Assembly: GCA_002448555.1 (NCBI GenBank)
Contig: DJYV01000024.1
Coordinates: forward strand, 2,496-41,068
Reading direction: 5' to 3'
DNA from: Flavobacteriales bacterium UBA6969
GTDB taxonomy: Bacteria; Bacteroidota; Bacteroidia; Flavobacteriales_D; Sanyastnellaceae
Length of the DNA stretch: 38,573 nt
In this document: positions 7,401-14,937 of the stretch, piece after piece
Layout of the letters: each line of letters opens with the position of its first letter
Position numbering within the stretch: the stretch's first letter is position 1
Translations under genes and position numbers: made by a program
Notes under the pieces: model-generated
Seen by the model: the letters and a program-made list of their open reading frames with translations, nothing else
The model's database searches: none
Told to the model about the DNA's origin: nothing

Positions 7401-8218
7401 GCGCTTGCTGTTCGGGTAAAATAAGGTGCAGTAGCTTCTTGCAACTTCTGCGCTTCTGACGCCGCTGACGCCGCATAGTCCTCCCCGGCGCTGGCATACA
7501 GGATGCTGCGAGAGGCATTGATCAGGAGCCCGCCGCCCCCCTCAATCCACCCTGCCTCCATAACGTCCTCGATGCGACCGCCTTGGGCGCCGACGCCGGG
7601 CACCAAAAAGAAGTGGTCCGGCGCCAAGCTTCGAATGGCGCGCAATTGCTCCGGACGGGTGGCGCCAACAACGAACATCAGTTCATCGGGTGTGCCCCAG
7701 GTTTGGCATCGCTCCACTACCCGTTCATACAAGGGCGGTGTTCCATGAAATTCAAAGTCATCGGCTCCTGCATTGGACGTCAAGGCCAGCACGATGGTCC
7801 ACCGATCCGCATAGCCGTCCATGAAAGGAGCCACACTGTCCTCACCCATATAAGGCGCGACGGTGATGGCGTGGGCGCCCAGCCCTTCGAACATGGCCTT
7901 GGCGTAGCGCTTGGCGGTGTTGCCGATGTCCCCGCGCTTGGCGTCGGCAATCACCAAAACATCCTCGGGCATGGCGGCTACGATGCGCTCAAGCGCTGCC
8001 CATCCGGCTGCACCGTACTGCTCAAAAAAGGCGAGGTTGGGTTTGAAGGCCGCCGCGTGCCGGTGGGTTGCTTGAACGATGCCGCGGCAAAACGCCTCCA
8101 TCGCCTCCACACCAGTACCCAAGTGCGCGGGAATTCGATCGGGATCCGGGTCCAACCCCACGCACAAGCACGAGGCTTTGCGCTTCATCATCTCGTACAA
8201 ACTCTGGCGATTGGTCAT
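7397..8218 (-). CDS. pyrF: Orotidine 5'-phosphate decarboxylase, type 2
   Basis: This enzyme converts OMP to UMP, the last step of de novo pyrimidine synthesis. The 273-residue protein shows LCVGLDPDPDRIP near the N terminus and the active-site motif ADAKRGDIGNTAKRY with Lys94. Length and the LCVGLDPD motif fit the longer type 2 PyrF of Bacteroidota and actinobacteria rather than the E. coli form. Phosphate-binding elements LVPGVGAQGG and INASRSI are near the C terminus. It lies 9 bp after prfA and overlaps the K+ channel start. Confidence 0.95.
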   Translation of the reverse strand: MTNRQSLYEMMKRKASCLCVGLDPDPDRIPAHLGTGVEAMEAFCRGIVQATHRHAAAFKPNLAFFEQYGAAGWAALERIVAAMPEDVLVIADAKRGDIGNTAKRYAKAMFEGLGAHAITVAPYMGEDSVAPFMDGYADRWTIVLALTSNAGADDFEFHGTPPLYERVVERCQTWGTPDELMFVVGATRPEQLRAIRSLAPDHFFLVPGVGAQGGRIEDVMEAGWIEGGGGLLINASRSILYASAGEDYAASAASEAQKLQEATAPYFTRTASA

Positions 8219-8227
8219 GGGTCAAAA

Positions 8228-9310
8228 TTAGGTCTGCGCGGCCAATAATTCAGCCTGCTCCGCAAGCCGCAATGCATTGATGACGGCCTCGAGGTCTCCG
8301 CCCATGATGGCGGTCAAAGCGTGCGATGTGAATTGGATACGATGATCGGTGACACGCCCCTGTGGGTAATTGTAGGTGCGAATTTTGGCCGAACGATCAC
8401 CGGTTGAGACCAGCGACTTGCGCTGCTCTGCTTGCTCGGAGATTTGCTTTCCGCGTTCCCGCTCGAAGAGGCGCGTACGCAAGACCTCCAGGGCGTGCTC
8501 GTAATTCTGGTGCTGCGAACGGCCATCTTGGCATTCTACGACGATGCCCGTAGGCTCGTGGGTGAGGCGCACGGCAGATTCCGTTTTGTTGACGTGCTGG
8601 CCACCTGCCCCGCTTGCGCGGTATGTGTCGCGCCGTACATCGGTCAGATCCAGCTTCACGTCTACGTCTTCAGCCACCGGCAGGACCGCCACGGTCGCCG
8701 CACTGGTGTGCACGCGTCCTTGGGACTCTGTTTCCGGCACCCGTTGCACCCGGTGCACGCCGCTTTCGTATTTCAGCCAGCCGTATACGCCCTCACCCTC
8801 AACTCGCACAGTGATCTCCTTGAAACCACCCGCAGTTCCTTCATTGGCATTGACCAATTCCCAACGCCAGCCCTTGCCCTCGCAATGCCGTTGGTACATG
8901 CGATAGAGGTCACCCGCAAAAATAGCAGCTTCATCCCCGCCGGTTCCCGCGCGGAATTCCATCATCACGGGGCGGTCGTCTACCTCGTCTTTGGGCAACA
9001 ATAAAATGCGTGCTTCCTCCAGTCCTGCTTCAAGCTTGGACTTGATTTCAGGCAATTCTACTTCGGCTAACTCTTTAAAATCAGCGTCGTCTCCTGCTGC
9101 CCATTCTTCGGCTTGATCGCGGTCGGCGCGCCAGGCGGAGAGTTGATTAAAGTGGTCGACAATTGGCCCAAGGCGTTTGTACTCCCGCATCAAGTCCCGG
9201 TACTTGCGTTGGTCTGCGATTACCTCCGGGTCTCCGACTTGTTTTTCGACTTCTTGAAAACGGTCCGAGATGGAGGCCAACTTTTGCATCAAGGTGTCCT
9301 CTGCTTTCAT
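8228..9310 (-). CDS. prfA: Peptide chain release factor 1
   Basis: RF1 recognises UAA and UAG and triggers peptide release. The 360-residue protein has the usual length. The tripeptide stop-codon determinant is PET at 192-194 in RVPETESQGRVHTSA, fitting the RF1 PxT pattern (RF2 has SPF). The GGQ motif is at 236-238 in GAGGQHVNKTESAVR. The ATG at 9308-9310 lies 8 bp after purM ends. The purM-prfA-pyrF run is tightly packed, so it is probably one operon. Confidence 0.97.
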   Translation of the reverse strand: MKAEDTLMQKLASISDRFQEVEKQVGDPEVIADQRKYRDLMREYKRLGPIVDHFNQLSAWRADRDQAEEWAAGDDADFKELAEVELPEIKSKLEAGLEEARILLLPKDEVDDRPVMMEFRAGTGGDEAAIFAGDLYRMYQRHCEGKGWRWELVNANEGTAGGFKEITVRVEGEGVYGWLKYESGVHRVQRVPETESQGRVHTSAATVAVLPVAEDVDVKLDLTDVRRDTYRASGAGGQHVNKTESAVRLTHEPTGIVVECQDGRSQHQNYEHALEVLRTRLFERERGKQISEQAEQRKSLVSTGDRSAKIRTYNYPQGRVTDHRIQFTSHALTAIMGGDLEAVINALRLAEQAELLAAQT

Positions 9311-9318
9311 CTCGCCAG

Positions 9319-10491
9319 CTAATGGTTGTATTCAAAGGTTCCATGCTCGCCTGTCACGGTGACGCGGCGGCCTGTATGCGGCTCGCAATGACCAATGATC
9401 TGCGCATCCACGCCCATCGCTTTCGATTCGGCGATGATGGATTTAGCCGCTTCTTGGTCGGTGTAGATTTCCATGCGGTGCCCCATATTGAAGACCTTGT
9501 ACATCTCCTTCCAGTCCGTGCCTGAGCTCGATTGGATCATCTTGAACAGGGGTGGCGTCTCGAACAATTGGTCCTTGATGACATGGACATCATCGACGAA
9601 ATGCAAAACTTTGGTTTGAGCGCCTCCGGAGCAATGCACCATCCCGCTGATGCGGTGGCGCCATTCAGGCAAAATACGGGCGATCAACGGGGCGTAAGTC
9701 CGGGTTGGCGAGAGCACCAATTTTCCCGCATCCAATGGCACGCCGTCAACTGCATCCTGCAGCTCATGGGATCCGGTGTACACCCACTGCTGGTCGGTTC
9801 CGGGATCAAAACTCTCGGGGTACTGAGCCATTAACGATTTGTTGAACACGTCGTGGCGGGCACTGGTGAGTCCATTGGATCCCATGCCCCCATTGTATTC
9901 ACGTTCCCAGTTGGCTTGACCGTGGCTCGCCAATCCCACGATAACTTGACCCGGTGCAATTCTGGAGTTGTCAATCACTTCCGATCGCTTCATGCGTGCG
10001 ACGACCGTTGAGTCGACAATGACCGTCCGCACCAAGTCACCGACATCAGCCGTTTCGCCACCGGTGCTGCGGATGTCAACTCCGTGGCCACGCAGCTCCT
10101 CGAGCAATTCCTCGGAGCCTTGAATGATGGCCTTGATGACCTCGCCCGTAATCAAATGCTTGTTCCGGCCAATGGTACTCGAAAGCAAAATCGGACCGGT
10201 CGCCCCCACGCACAGCAGATCATCCAAATTCATGACCAACGCGTCCTGCGCAATGCCCTTCCAGACGGACAAATCGCCCGTTTCTTTCCAGTACATGTAA
10301 GCCAAAGAAGACTTGGTACCTGCCCCATCGGCGTGCATGACGACACAATGTTCGTCGCTGCCGGTCAAGTAGTCCGGCACAATTTTACAGAAAGCCTTGG
10401 GGAATAGGCCCTTATCCACCCCCTCTATCGCAGCATGTACCTCCTCCTTGCCAGCGGAGACACCTCTGCTTGCGTATCTCGATTCCTCCAC
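9319..10491 (-). CDS. purM: Phosphoribosylformylglycinamidine cyclo-ligase (AIR synthase), long Bacteroidota form
   Basis: PurM closes the imidazole ring of AIR, the fifth step of purine synthesis, using ATP. The 390-residue protein has YASRGVSAGKEEVHAAI at the N terminus, HADGAGTKSS for substrate and nucleotide binding, ALVMNLDDLLCVGA, and STGGETADVGDLVRT. It is longer than the E. coli enzyme (about 345) and resembles the Bacteroidota branch. The start is GTG at 10489-10491; the residues right after it match the family's beginning, so no extension is needed. It follows the PorE-like gene by 12 bp. Confidence 0.93.
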   Translation of the reverse strand: MEESRYASRGVSAGKEEVHAAIEGVDKGLFPKAFCKIVPDYLTGSDEHCVVMHADGAGTKSSLAYMYWKETGDLSVWKGIAQDALVMNLDDLLCVGATGPILLSSTIGRNKHLITGEVIKAIIQGSEELLEELRGHGVDIRSTGGETADVGDLVRTVIVDSTVVARMKRSEVIDNSRIAPGQVIVGLASHGQANWEREYNGGMGSNGLTSARHDVFNKSLMAQYPESFDPGTDQQWVYTGSHELQDAVDGVPLDAGKLVLSPTRTYAPLIARILPEWRHRISGMVHCSGGAQTKVLHFVDDVHVIKDQLFETPPLFKMIQSSSGTDWKEMYKVFNMGHRMEIYTDQEAAKSIIAESKAMGVDAQIIGHCEPHTGRRVTVTGEHGTFEYNH

Positions 10492-10503
10492 GAAAAATGG
10501 TGC

Positions 10504-12504
10504 TTAGTTGCCCGGCTCGTAATCAAAACGCAAGATGCGGAACACCGTACGGCGGTTGGCCTGGTGAGCGCGTTCCTTTTCATCTTCGGTGCGCATCTTG
10601 GCGATGTCCGCATCAGAGACGAGCAAACGCTCCTTGCCGTGTCCCACTGCAACCAGACGATCGCGAGCTACGCCACGGCTGATTAGGTAGTCCACACATG
10701 TCTGAGCACGCTTCTGAGAGAGTTCTTTGTTGTAGCTCGCGTTACCACGGCTATCTGTGTGGGACTCGAGTTGCACCACGAATGTTTCGTTGCGGTCCAT
10801 AATGCTCAACAGGTAATTCAACGAGTCGGCGCTGTTGACTTCATCGTTGATGAGCAATTCAGATTCATTGAAAGGATAGAACACCAATGGCATGTCGTAC
10901 TCCACGTCCAAAACCACCTCCTTCATCGGGAATTCGCGGGTCATGGTGGTGCTGTTGCTCAACCCTACCGTTGAGAAACGATCACCAGTTACGATGTAGC
11001 CTTCGTATTTGACTTCAACATCGTACGTGGTGTTATTCTTGATTTCCTTATCACAAAGCGCGAACGTACCGTCGCCGTCAGCGGTCACCGTAAAGGAATC
11101 GCCGTTGGATCCGTTGATCGTCACTGTCGCTCCCAGCGGATTGCCGGTGTACGAATCAAAGACGTCGCCTTGATAGCAGAATTCCATCTCGGGAAGACGG
11201 AACGAATAGAGGTCGTCCTTTCCCTTTCCGCCGGGACGGCTGGAAGTGAAAATCCCTGCATCTTCATCGTCCTTAAAAATCATGCTGAAGTCGTCCCCAG
11301 AACTGTTGATTGGGTACGGCATCGGTTCGGCTTTTTCGAATTGCATCGTGCCCTCTGCAGGGAGCGCGCGAACAATGTCCAAACCACCCATTTTCCCAAG
11401 CGTTGTAGAGGCGTAATACAAAGCCCCGTCGTAACGCATCGCAGGGAACATCTCGTCACCTGCTGAATTCACATTGGGGCCCATGTTGACGGGCTCACCG
11501 AATGTATCCTCCTTGGCGTCGTAGGCGACATACCAAATGTCCTTGCCGCCAAAACCACCGTCCATGTCCGAAACGAACATCAAAAAGTCGCTGTCCACGG
11601 TGAAGCACGGGTGGCCCACTTGTGAGCTGTCGTCATCGTCGCGGTTGATCAATTCCACCACCTCGGAGGGACCGTACTTGTTGCCCATGGAGCTCGAACG
11701 GTAAACGTCACACGCGTACGAATTGTCCTCGTCGGAAATGCACCGCGTGAAGTAGATGGAACGGTAACTCTTGTCAAATGTCACCGTACCCTCGTTGTAC
11801 TCGGTGTTGATGGTGGAGTTGAGCGGCTCTGGTGTGCTCCAGTTGTCCTTTTTGTCTTGTTCGGCCTTAAACAAATCCATGTACCGCTGTCCCGTAATGG
11901 GATCCTCGCCAGAACCGGTGGACGATTCGCGTGATGAAGCGAAGACGATGGCGTCCGCCTTTTTGGAGGCAAATCCGGCACCATAATCGTAGCTGGTTGA
12001 ATTCAATCGCAGCAAGTTGTCCACGATGTAGCGGCTGGATGGCTCCATCAACTCGAGGGCGTCATTATCCGCTTGCTCAATCATGGCATCCGCCACAGAT
12101 GGATCGCCTCCGTTTTCTTTGTAAGTGATGTACCACTCAATGGCTTCGTCAAACTCCTGCTGCATGGACATCGCTTGTCCGTAGTGCAAGTAAACCTCTG
12201 GATTATCCGATCCGTAACGTAGACCGATGGCCTTATCGTACCACTCCTCAGCACCCGTTGGCTCCATCAATTTCAAGAAGCTCTCCCCCGCCATGAAGGC
12301 AATGCGGCCTTTCTCGTCGATGTCTTTGACCTTGGGGTAGGCCTTGATGTATTCTTGCAGGGATGTGCTGTAGGCACCTCGGTTGTAGGCCAAGTCCGCC
12401 TCTTCAGCCAAATCGCTTTGGGCTGAAACGAATCCGAAGGTGAAGAACATTAGCAAACCGAGAAGGCCGGTCCGCTTCCAACTTGCTTGCAGGTAGTTGT
12501 GCAT
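10504..12504 (-). CDS. PorE-like envelope protein: TPR, beta-propeller, CRD and OmpA domains
   Basis: The 666-residue protein has a signal peptide ending FVSAQS (about residue 28). Next come a TPR region (about 30-150), WD40/PD40-like propeller repeats (about 160-425, with FASSRES, YFTRCISD, MFVSDMDGGFGGKDIW and YYASTTLGKMGGLDI), a carboxypeptidase regulatory-like fold (about 430-525), and an OmpA peptidoglycan-binding domain (about 535-655, with ESHTDSRGNASYN and LSQKRAQ). This order is that of PorE of the type IX secretion system, which ties the machine to peptidoglycan. Bacteroidota carry paralogues of this architecture, so the PorE assignment is a best guess. The ATG at 12502-12504 is used instead of an upstream TTG. 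Confidence 0.8.
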   Translation of the reverse strand: MHNYLQASWKRTGLLGLLMFFTFGFVSAQSDLAEEADLAYNRGAYSTSLQEYIKAYPKVKDIDEKGRIAFMAGESFLKLMEPTGAEEWYDKAIGLRYGSDNPEVYLHYGQAMSMQQEFDEAIEWYITYKENGGDPSVADAMIEQADNDALELMEPSSRYIVDNLLRLNSTSYDYGAGFASKKADAIVFASSRESSTGSGEDPITGQRYMDLFKAEQDKKDNWSTPEPLNSTINTEYNEGTVTFDKSYRSIYFTRCISDEDNSYACDVYRSSSMGNKYGPSEVVELINRDDDDSSQVGHPCFTVDSDFLMFVSDMDGGFGGKDIWYVAYDAKEDTFGEPVNMGPNVNSAGDEMFPAMRYDGALYYASTTLGKMGGLDIVRALPAEGTMQFEKAEPMPYPINSSGDDFSMIFKDDEDAGIFTSSRPGGKGKDDLYSFRLPEMEFCYQGDVFDSYTGNPLGATVTINGSNGDSFTVTADGDGTFALCDKEIKNNTTYDVEVKYEGYIVTGDRFSTVGLSNSTTMTREFPMKEVVLDVEYDMPLVFYPFNESELLINDEVNSADSLNYLLSIMDRNETFVVQLESHTDSRGNASYNKELSQKRAQTCVDYLISRGVARDRLVAVGHGKERLLVSDADIAKMRTEDEKERAHQANRRTVFRILRFDYEPGN

Positions 12505-12586
12505 TTCCAAACGCTTTAATTCAATTCCCGAATGTAAGGCAAAGTGACCATTCGCGGACTCGCATCCCTGAAAAAGGTCAAACAGA

Positions 12587-12614
12587 AAACGGCCGGGATT
12601 GCTCCCCGCCGTTT
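12587..12614 (-). terminator. Predicted terminator after glnA
   Basis: AAACGGC (12587-12593) and GCCGTTT (12608-12614) are inverted repeats, with an inner GGG/CCC match. On the reverse strand the stem is followed by TTTTCTGTTTG, a weak T-rich tail, 25 bp past the glnA stop. Nothing else stands out in the 12505-12638 gap, where the PorE-like gene's promoter must lie. Confidence 0.6.
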
Positions 12615-12638
12615 CCTATCGAAAGTGCATACCGAGTC

Positions 12639-14825
12639 TTAACGTGTGAACAGCAATTCAGAGAATTTCGGCAAAGGCCATTCCGCATCGTCGACCAAGG
12701 ACTCGAGTTGGGCGCAGATTTCAGCCGCGGCATCCATACTCGGCACCACCTTTTCAGCGAAGGCTTTGGCACTGGCCAGGGCGTCTTTTGCTGACTCGGC
12801 CTTGTCGTGGACCGCCTCCATATTGGCCGTTGCAGCGTAGAGATCTTGGATGAGTTGGCCGGCTTCCTTCACCATTTCGATTTGCGCTCCGGAGAACTTC
12901 GCCGCCTGCTTGCCGAGTACTGAGTTCAGTTGCTCCACATTCGCGAGCAAACCGTTTTGGTAACGGATGGCCGCAGGAAGTACGGAATTCTTGCACATGC
13001 CAAGAAGCACGCGGTACTCGATTTGCCGCTTCATGATGTAATTCTCAAGCTCGACTTCAACACGGGCAGCGAGTTCCTCTTTGCGCAAAACGCCGAGGAC
13101 TTCGAAGAGCGAAATCACTTCTTTGCGGCTGAATACCGCAAGGGCTTCAGGCGTGGTGCGGAGGTTCGACAACCCGCGCTTTTTCGCTTCCTTCACCCAT
13201 TCGTCGGAGTATCCATTTCCTTCAAATCGGATGACCTTGCTGTCTGCGATGAGCTTCTGCAGTTCCTTCAAAATGGCGTCGTCCTTCTTGTCTCCGCCTG
13301 CGATGCGTGCGTCCACCGCGGCCTTGAAGTCGTTCAACTGCTCTGCAACAATCGTATTCAACACGGTCATCGATACCGCGCAGTTGGCTGTACTGCCCAC
13401 CGCACGCAATTCGAATTTGTTGCCAGTGAAGGCGAATGGAGACGTCCGGTTGCGATCGGTGTTATCGAGCAAAACCTCGGGAATGCGACCGATTTCCAGT
13501 TTCAACGCGGTCTTGTCTTCAGGCGTCAGTTTGCCGGCCTTGATGCTGGTCTCGAGCGCATCGAGGAGTGAAGACAGCTGCGAACCGATGAAAGCACTGA
13601 TGATGGCCGGAGGTGCTTCGTTGGCGCCCAAGCGGTGGTCGTTGCCCACCGATGCGATGGCTGCACGGACGACATCTGCTCGCTTGTGCAATGCCGCGAG
13701 TGTGTTGACGAAGAACGTCAAGAACCGCAAGTTTGTCTTGGGGTTGTTACCCGGCTTGAGCAAGTTCACCCCGGTGTTGGTACCGAGGGACCAGTTGTTG
13801 TGCTTGCCCGAGCCATTGAGCCCTGGGTAGGGCTTTTCGTGCAAGAGCACGCGGAAGTTGTGCTTGCGAGCTACCTGCTCCATCACCTCCATGAGCAGGA
13901 GGTTGTGGTCATTGGCGAGGTTGGCCTCTTCAAAAACGGGTGCGCACTCAAATTGGTTGGGCGCCACCTCGTTGTGACGCGTCGTCACGGGAATGCCCAA
14001 CTTGTGGCACTCCAATTCAAACTCCTTCATGTACGCCGTGGCACGTGCAGGAATGCTGCCGAAGTAATGATCGTCGAGCTGCTGTCCCTTGGCAGGTGCA
14101 GCACCGAACAGCGCACGACCAGTCAACTGCAGGTCAGGGCGCGCGGCGTGGAGCGCCTTATCTACCAGGAAGTATTCCTGCTCCCACCCCAACGTCGCCA
14201 CCACCTTCGTAATGTTCTTGTCGAAATATTGGCACACGGATGTTGCTGCCTCGTCCACTTTGGCCAAGGCCTTCAGCAGCGGGGTTTTGTTGTCCAATGC
14301 AAAACCAGTGTAGCTAATGAAAATGGTGGGGATGCACAAGGTATTTTCCCAAACAAACGCCGGCGATGTGGGGTCCCACAGTGTGTAACCTCGCGCCTCA
14401 AACGTGTTTCGAATGCCGCCATTCGGAAACGAACTGGCATCGGGTTCCTGTTGCACCAGCAGCGAACCGTCGAATTTCTCAATCACCCGGCCATCGGAAG
14501 TTGGGGTGATGAAGCTGTCGTGCTTTTCAGCCGTCGCTCCTGTGAGTGGCTGGAACCAGTGCGTGTAGTGGGTTGCACCCCGCGAAATCGCCCATTCCTT
14601 CATAGCCGACGCGACCTGATCCGCGATGGCTCGGCTGATGGAGGTATGGTTTTCCATCGCATCCACAATGCTGTCGCACGCCTCATCGGTGAGGTACTCC
14701 CGCATCATGGTGAGGTTAAATACGTTCTCTCCGTAGTAATTGGAGATTTTGTTGTCCGGGCGCTCGACCGAGCGTGGCGTGCGTTCCAGGACGTCTTCAA
14801 GGGCTTTTTGGCGCGAAATGCTCAT
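12639..14825 (-). CDS. glnN: Glutamine synthetase, type III
   Basis: The enzyme makes glutamine from glutamate, ammonia and ATP. The 728-residue length and absence of GSI-type regulatory features identify GSIII, the form typical of Bacteroidota. Recognisable parts include WFQPLTGATAEKHDSF, TLGWEQEYFLVD (metal-binding glutamates), RHNEVAPNQFECAPVFEEAN, HEKPYPGLNGSGKHNNWSLG and GNDHRLGANEAPPAI. The last two correspond to the ammonia/ATP and glutamate sites of the GS fold. The ATG at 14823-14825 was chosen over a TTG at 14849, which would sit in the promoter. Upstream are two dyads and a TAATTTTG promoter element, suggesting nitrogen-responsive control. A terminator follows the gene. Confidence 0.95.
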   Translation of the reverse strand: MSISRQKALEDVLERTPRSVERPDNKISNYYGENVFNLTMMREYLTDEACDSIVDAMENHTSISRAIADQVASAMKEWAISRGATHYTHWFQPLTGATAEKHDSFITPTSDGRVIEKFDGSLLVQQEPDASSFPNGGIRNTFEARGYTLWDPTSPAFVWENTLCIPTIFISYTGFALDNKTPLLKALAKVDEAATSVCQYFDKNITKVVATLGWEQEYFLVDKALHAARPDLQLTGRALFGAAPAKGQQLDDHYFGSIPARATAYMKEFELECHKLGIPVTTRHNEVAPNQFECAPVFEEANLANDHNLLLMEVMEQVARKHNFRVLLHEKPYPGLNGSGKHNNWSLGTNTGVNLLKPGNNPKTNLRFLTFFVNTLAALHKRADVVRAAIASVGNDHRLGANEAPPAIISAFIGSQLSSLLDALETSIKAGKLTPEDKTALKLEIGRIPEVLLDNTDRNRTSPFAFTGNKFELRAVGSTANCAVSMTVLNTIVAEQLNDFKAAVDARIAGGDKKDDAILKELQKLIADSKVIRFEGNGYSDEWVKEAKKRGLSNLRTTPEALAVFSRKEVISLFEVLGVLRKEELAARVEVELENYIMKRQIEYRVLLGMCKNSVLPAAIRYQNGLLANVEQLNSVLGKQAAKFSGAQIEMVKEAGQLIQDLYAATANMEAVHDKAESAKDALASAKAFAEKVVPSMDAAAEICAQLESLVDDAEWPLPKFSELLFTR

Positions 14826-14846
14826 TTGGCAGTTTTTTGTTCTACG

Positions 14847-14926
14847 CAAAATTACCCCCTAAATTCATAGGGTTAATCACCAAAAACACCAAAATGTTAC
14901 GAACACCCCCTCATTTTTTAGGGGGT
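14847..14926 (-). promoter_or_regulatory. glnA promoter with two matching dyad operators
   Basis: On the reverse strand TAATTTTG (14847-14854) fits the -7 consensus TAnnTTTG, 21 bp before the glnA ATG. Dyad 1 (14854-14875) has a perfect ACCCCCT arm on the plus strand, an 8-bp spacer and a partial AGGGTTA arm, and touches the -7 element. Dyad 2 (14905-14926) is a perfect ACCCCCT-N8-AGGGGGT. Their centres are 51 bp apart, near five helical turns. This looks like a paired binding site for a regulator; its identity is unknown. Confidence 0.55.
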
Positions 14927-14937
14927 AAACTTCAAAA

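Noticed and set aside
13635..14870. A 411-residue open frame on the plus strand opposite glnA
   Set aside because: It lies wholly within the coding frame of GSIII on the other strand, has no recognisable domain, and is the kind of shadow frame GC-rich genes produce.
14905..14926. The perfect GC-rich dyad as a terminator of the PNGase F-like gene
   Set aside because: It is 12 bp past the stop, but no T-run follows on the reverse strand, and a second copy of the dyad lies nearer to glnA, which fits an operator better.
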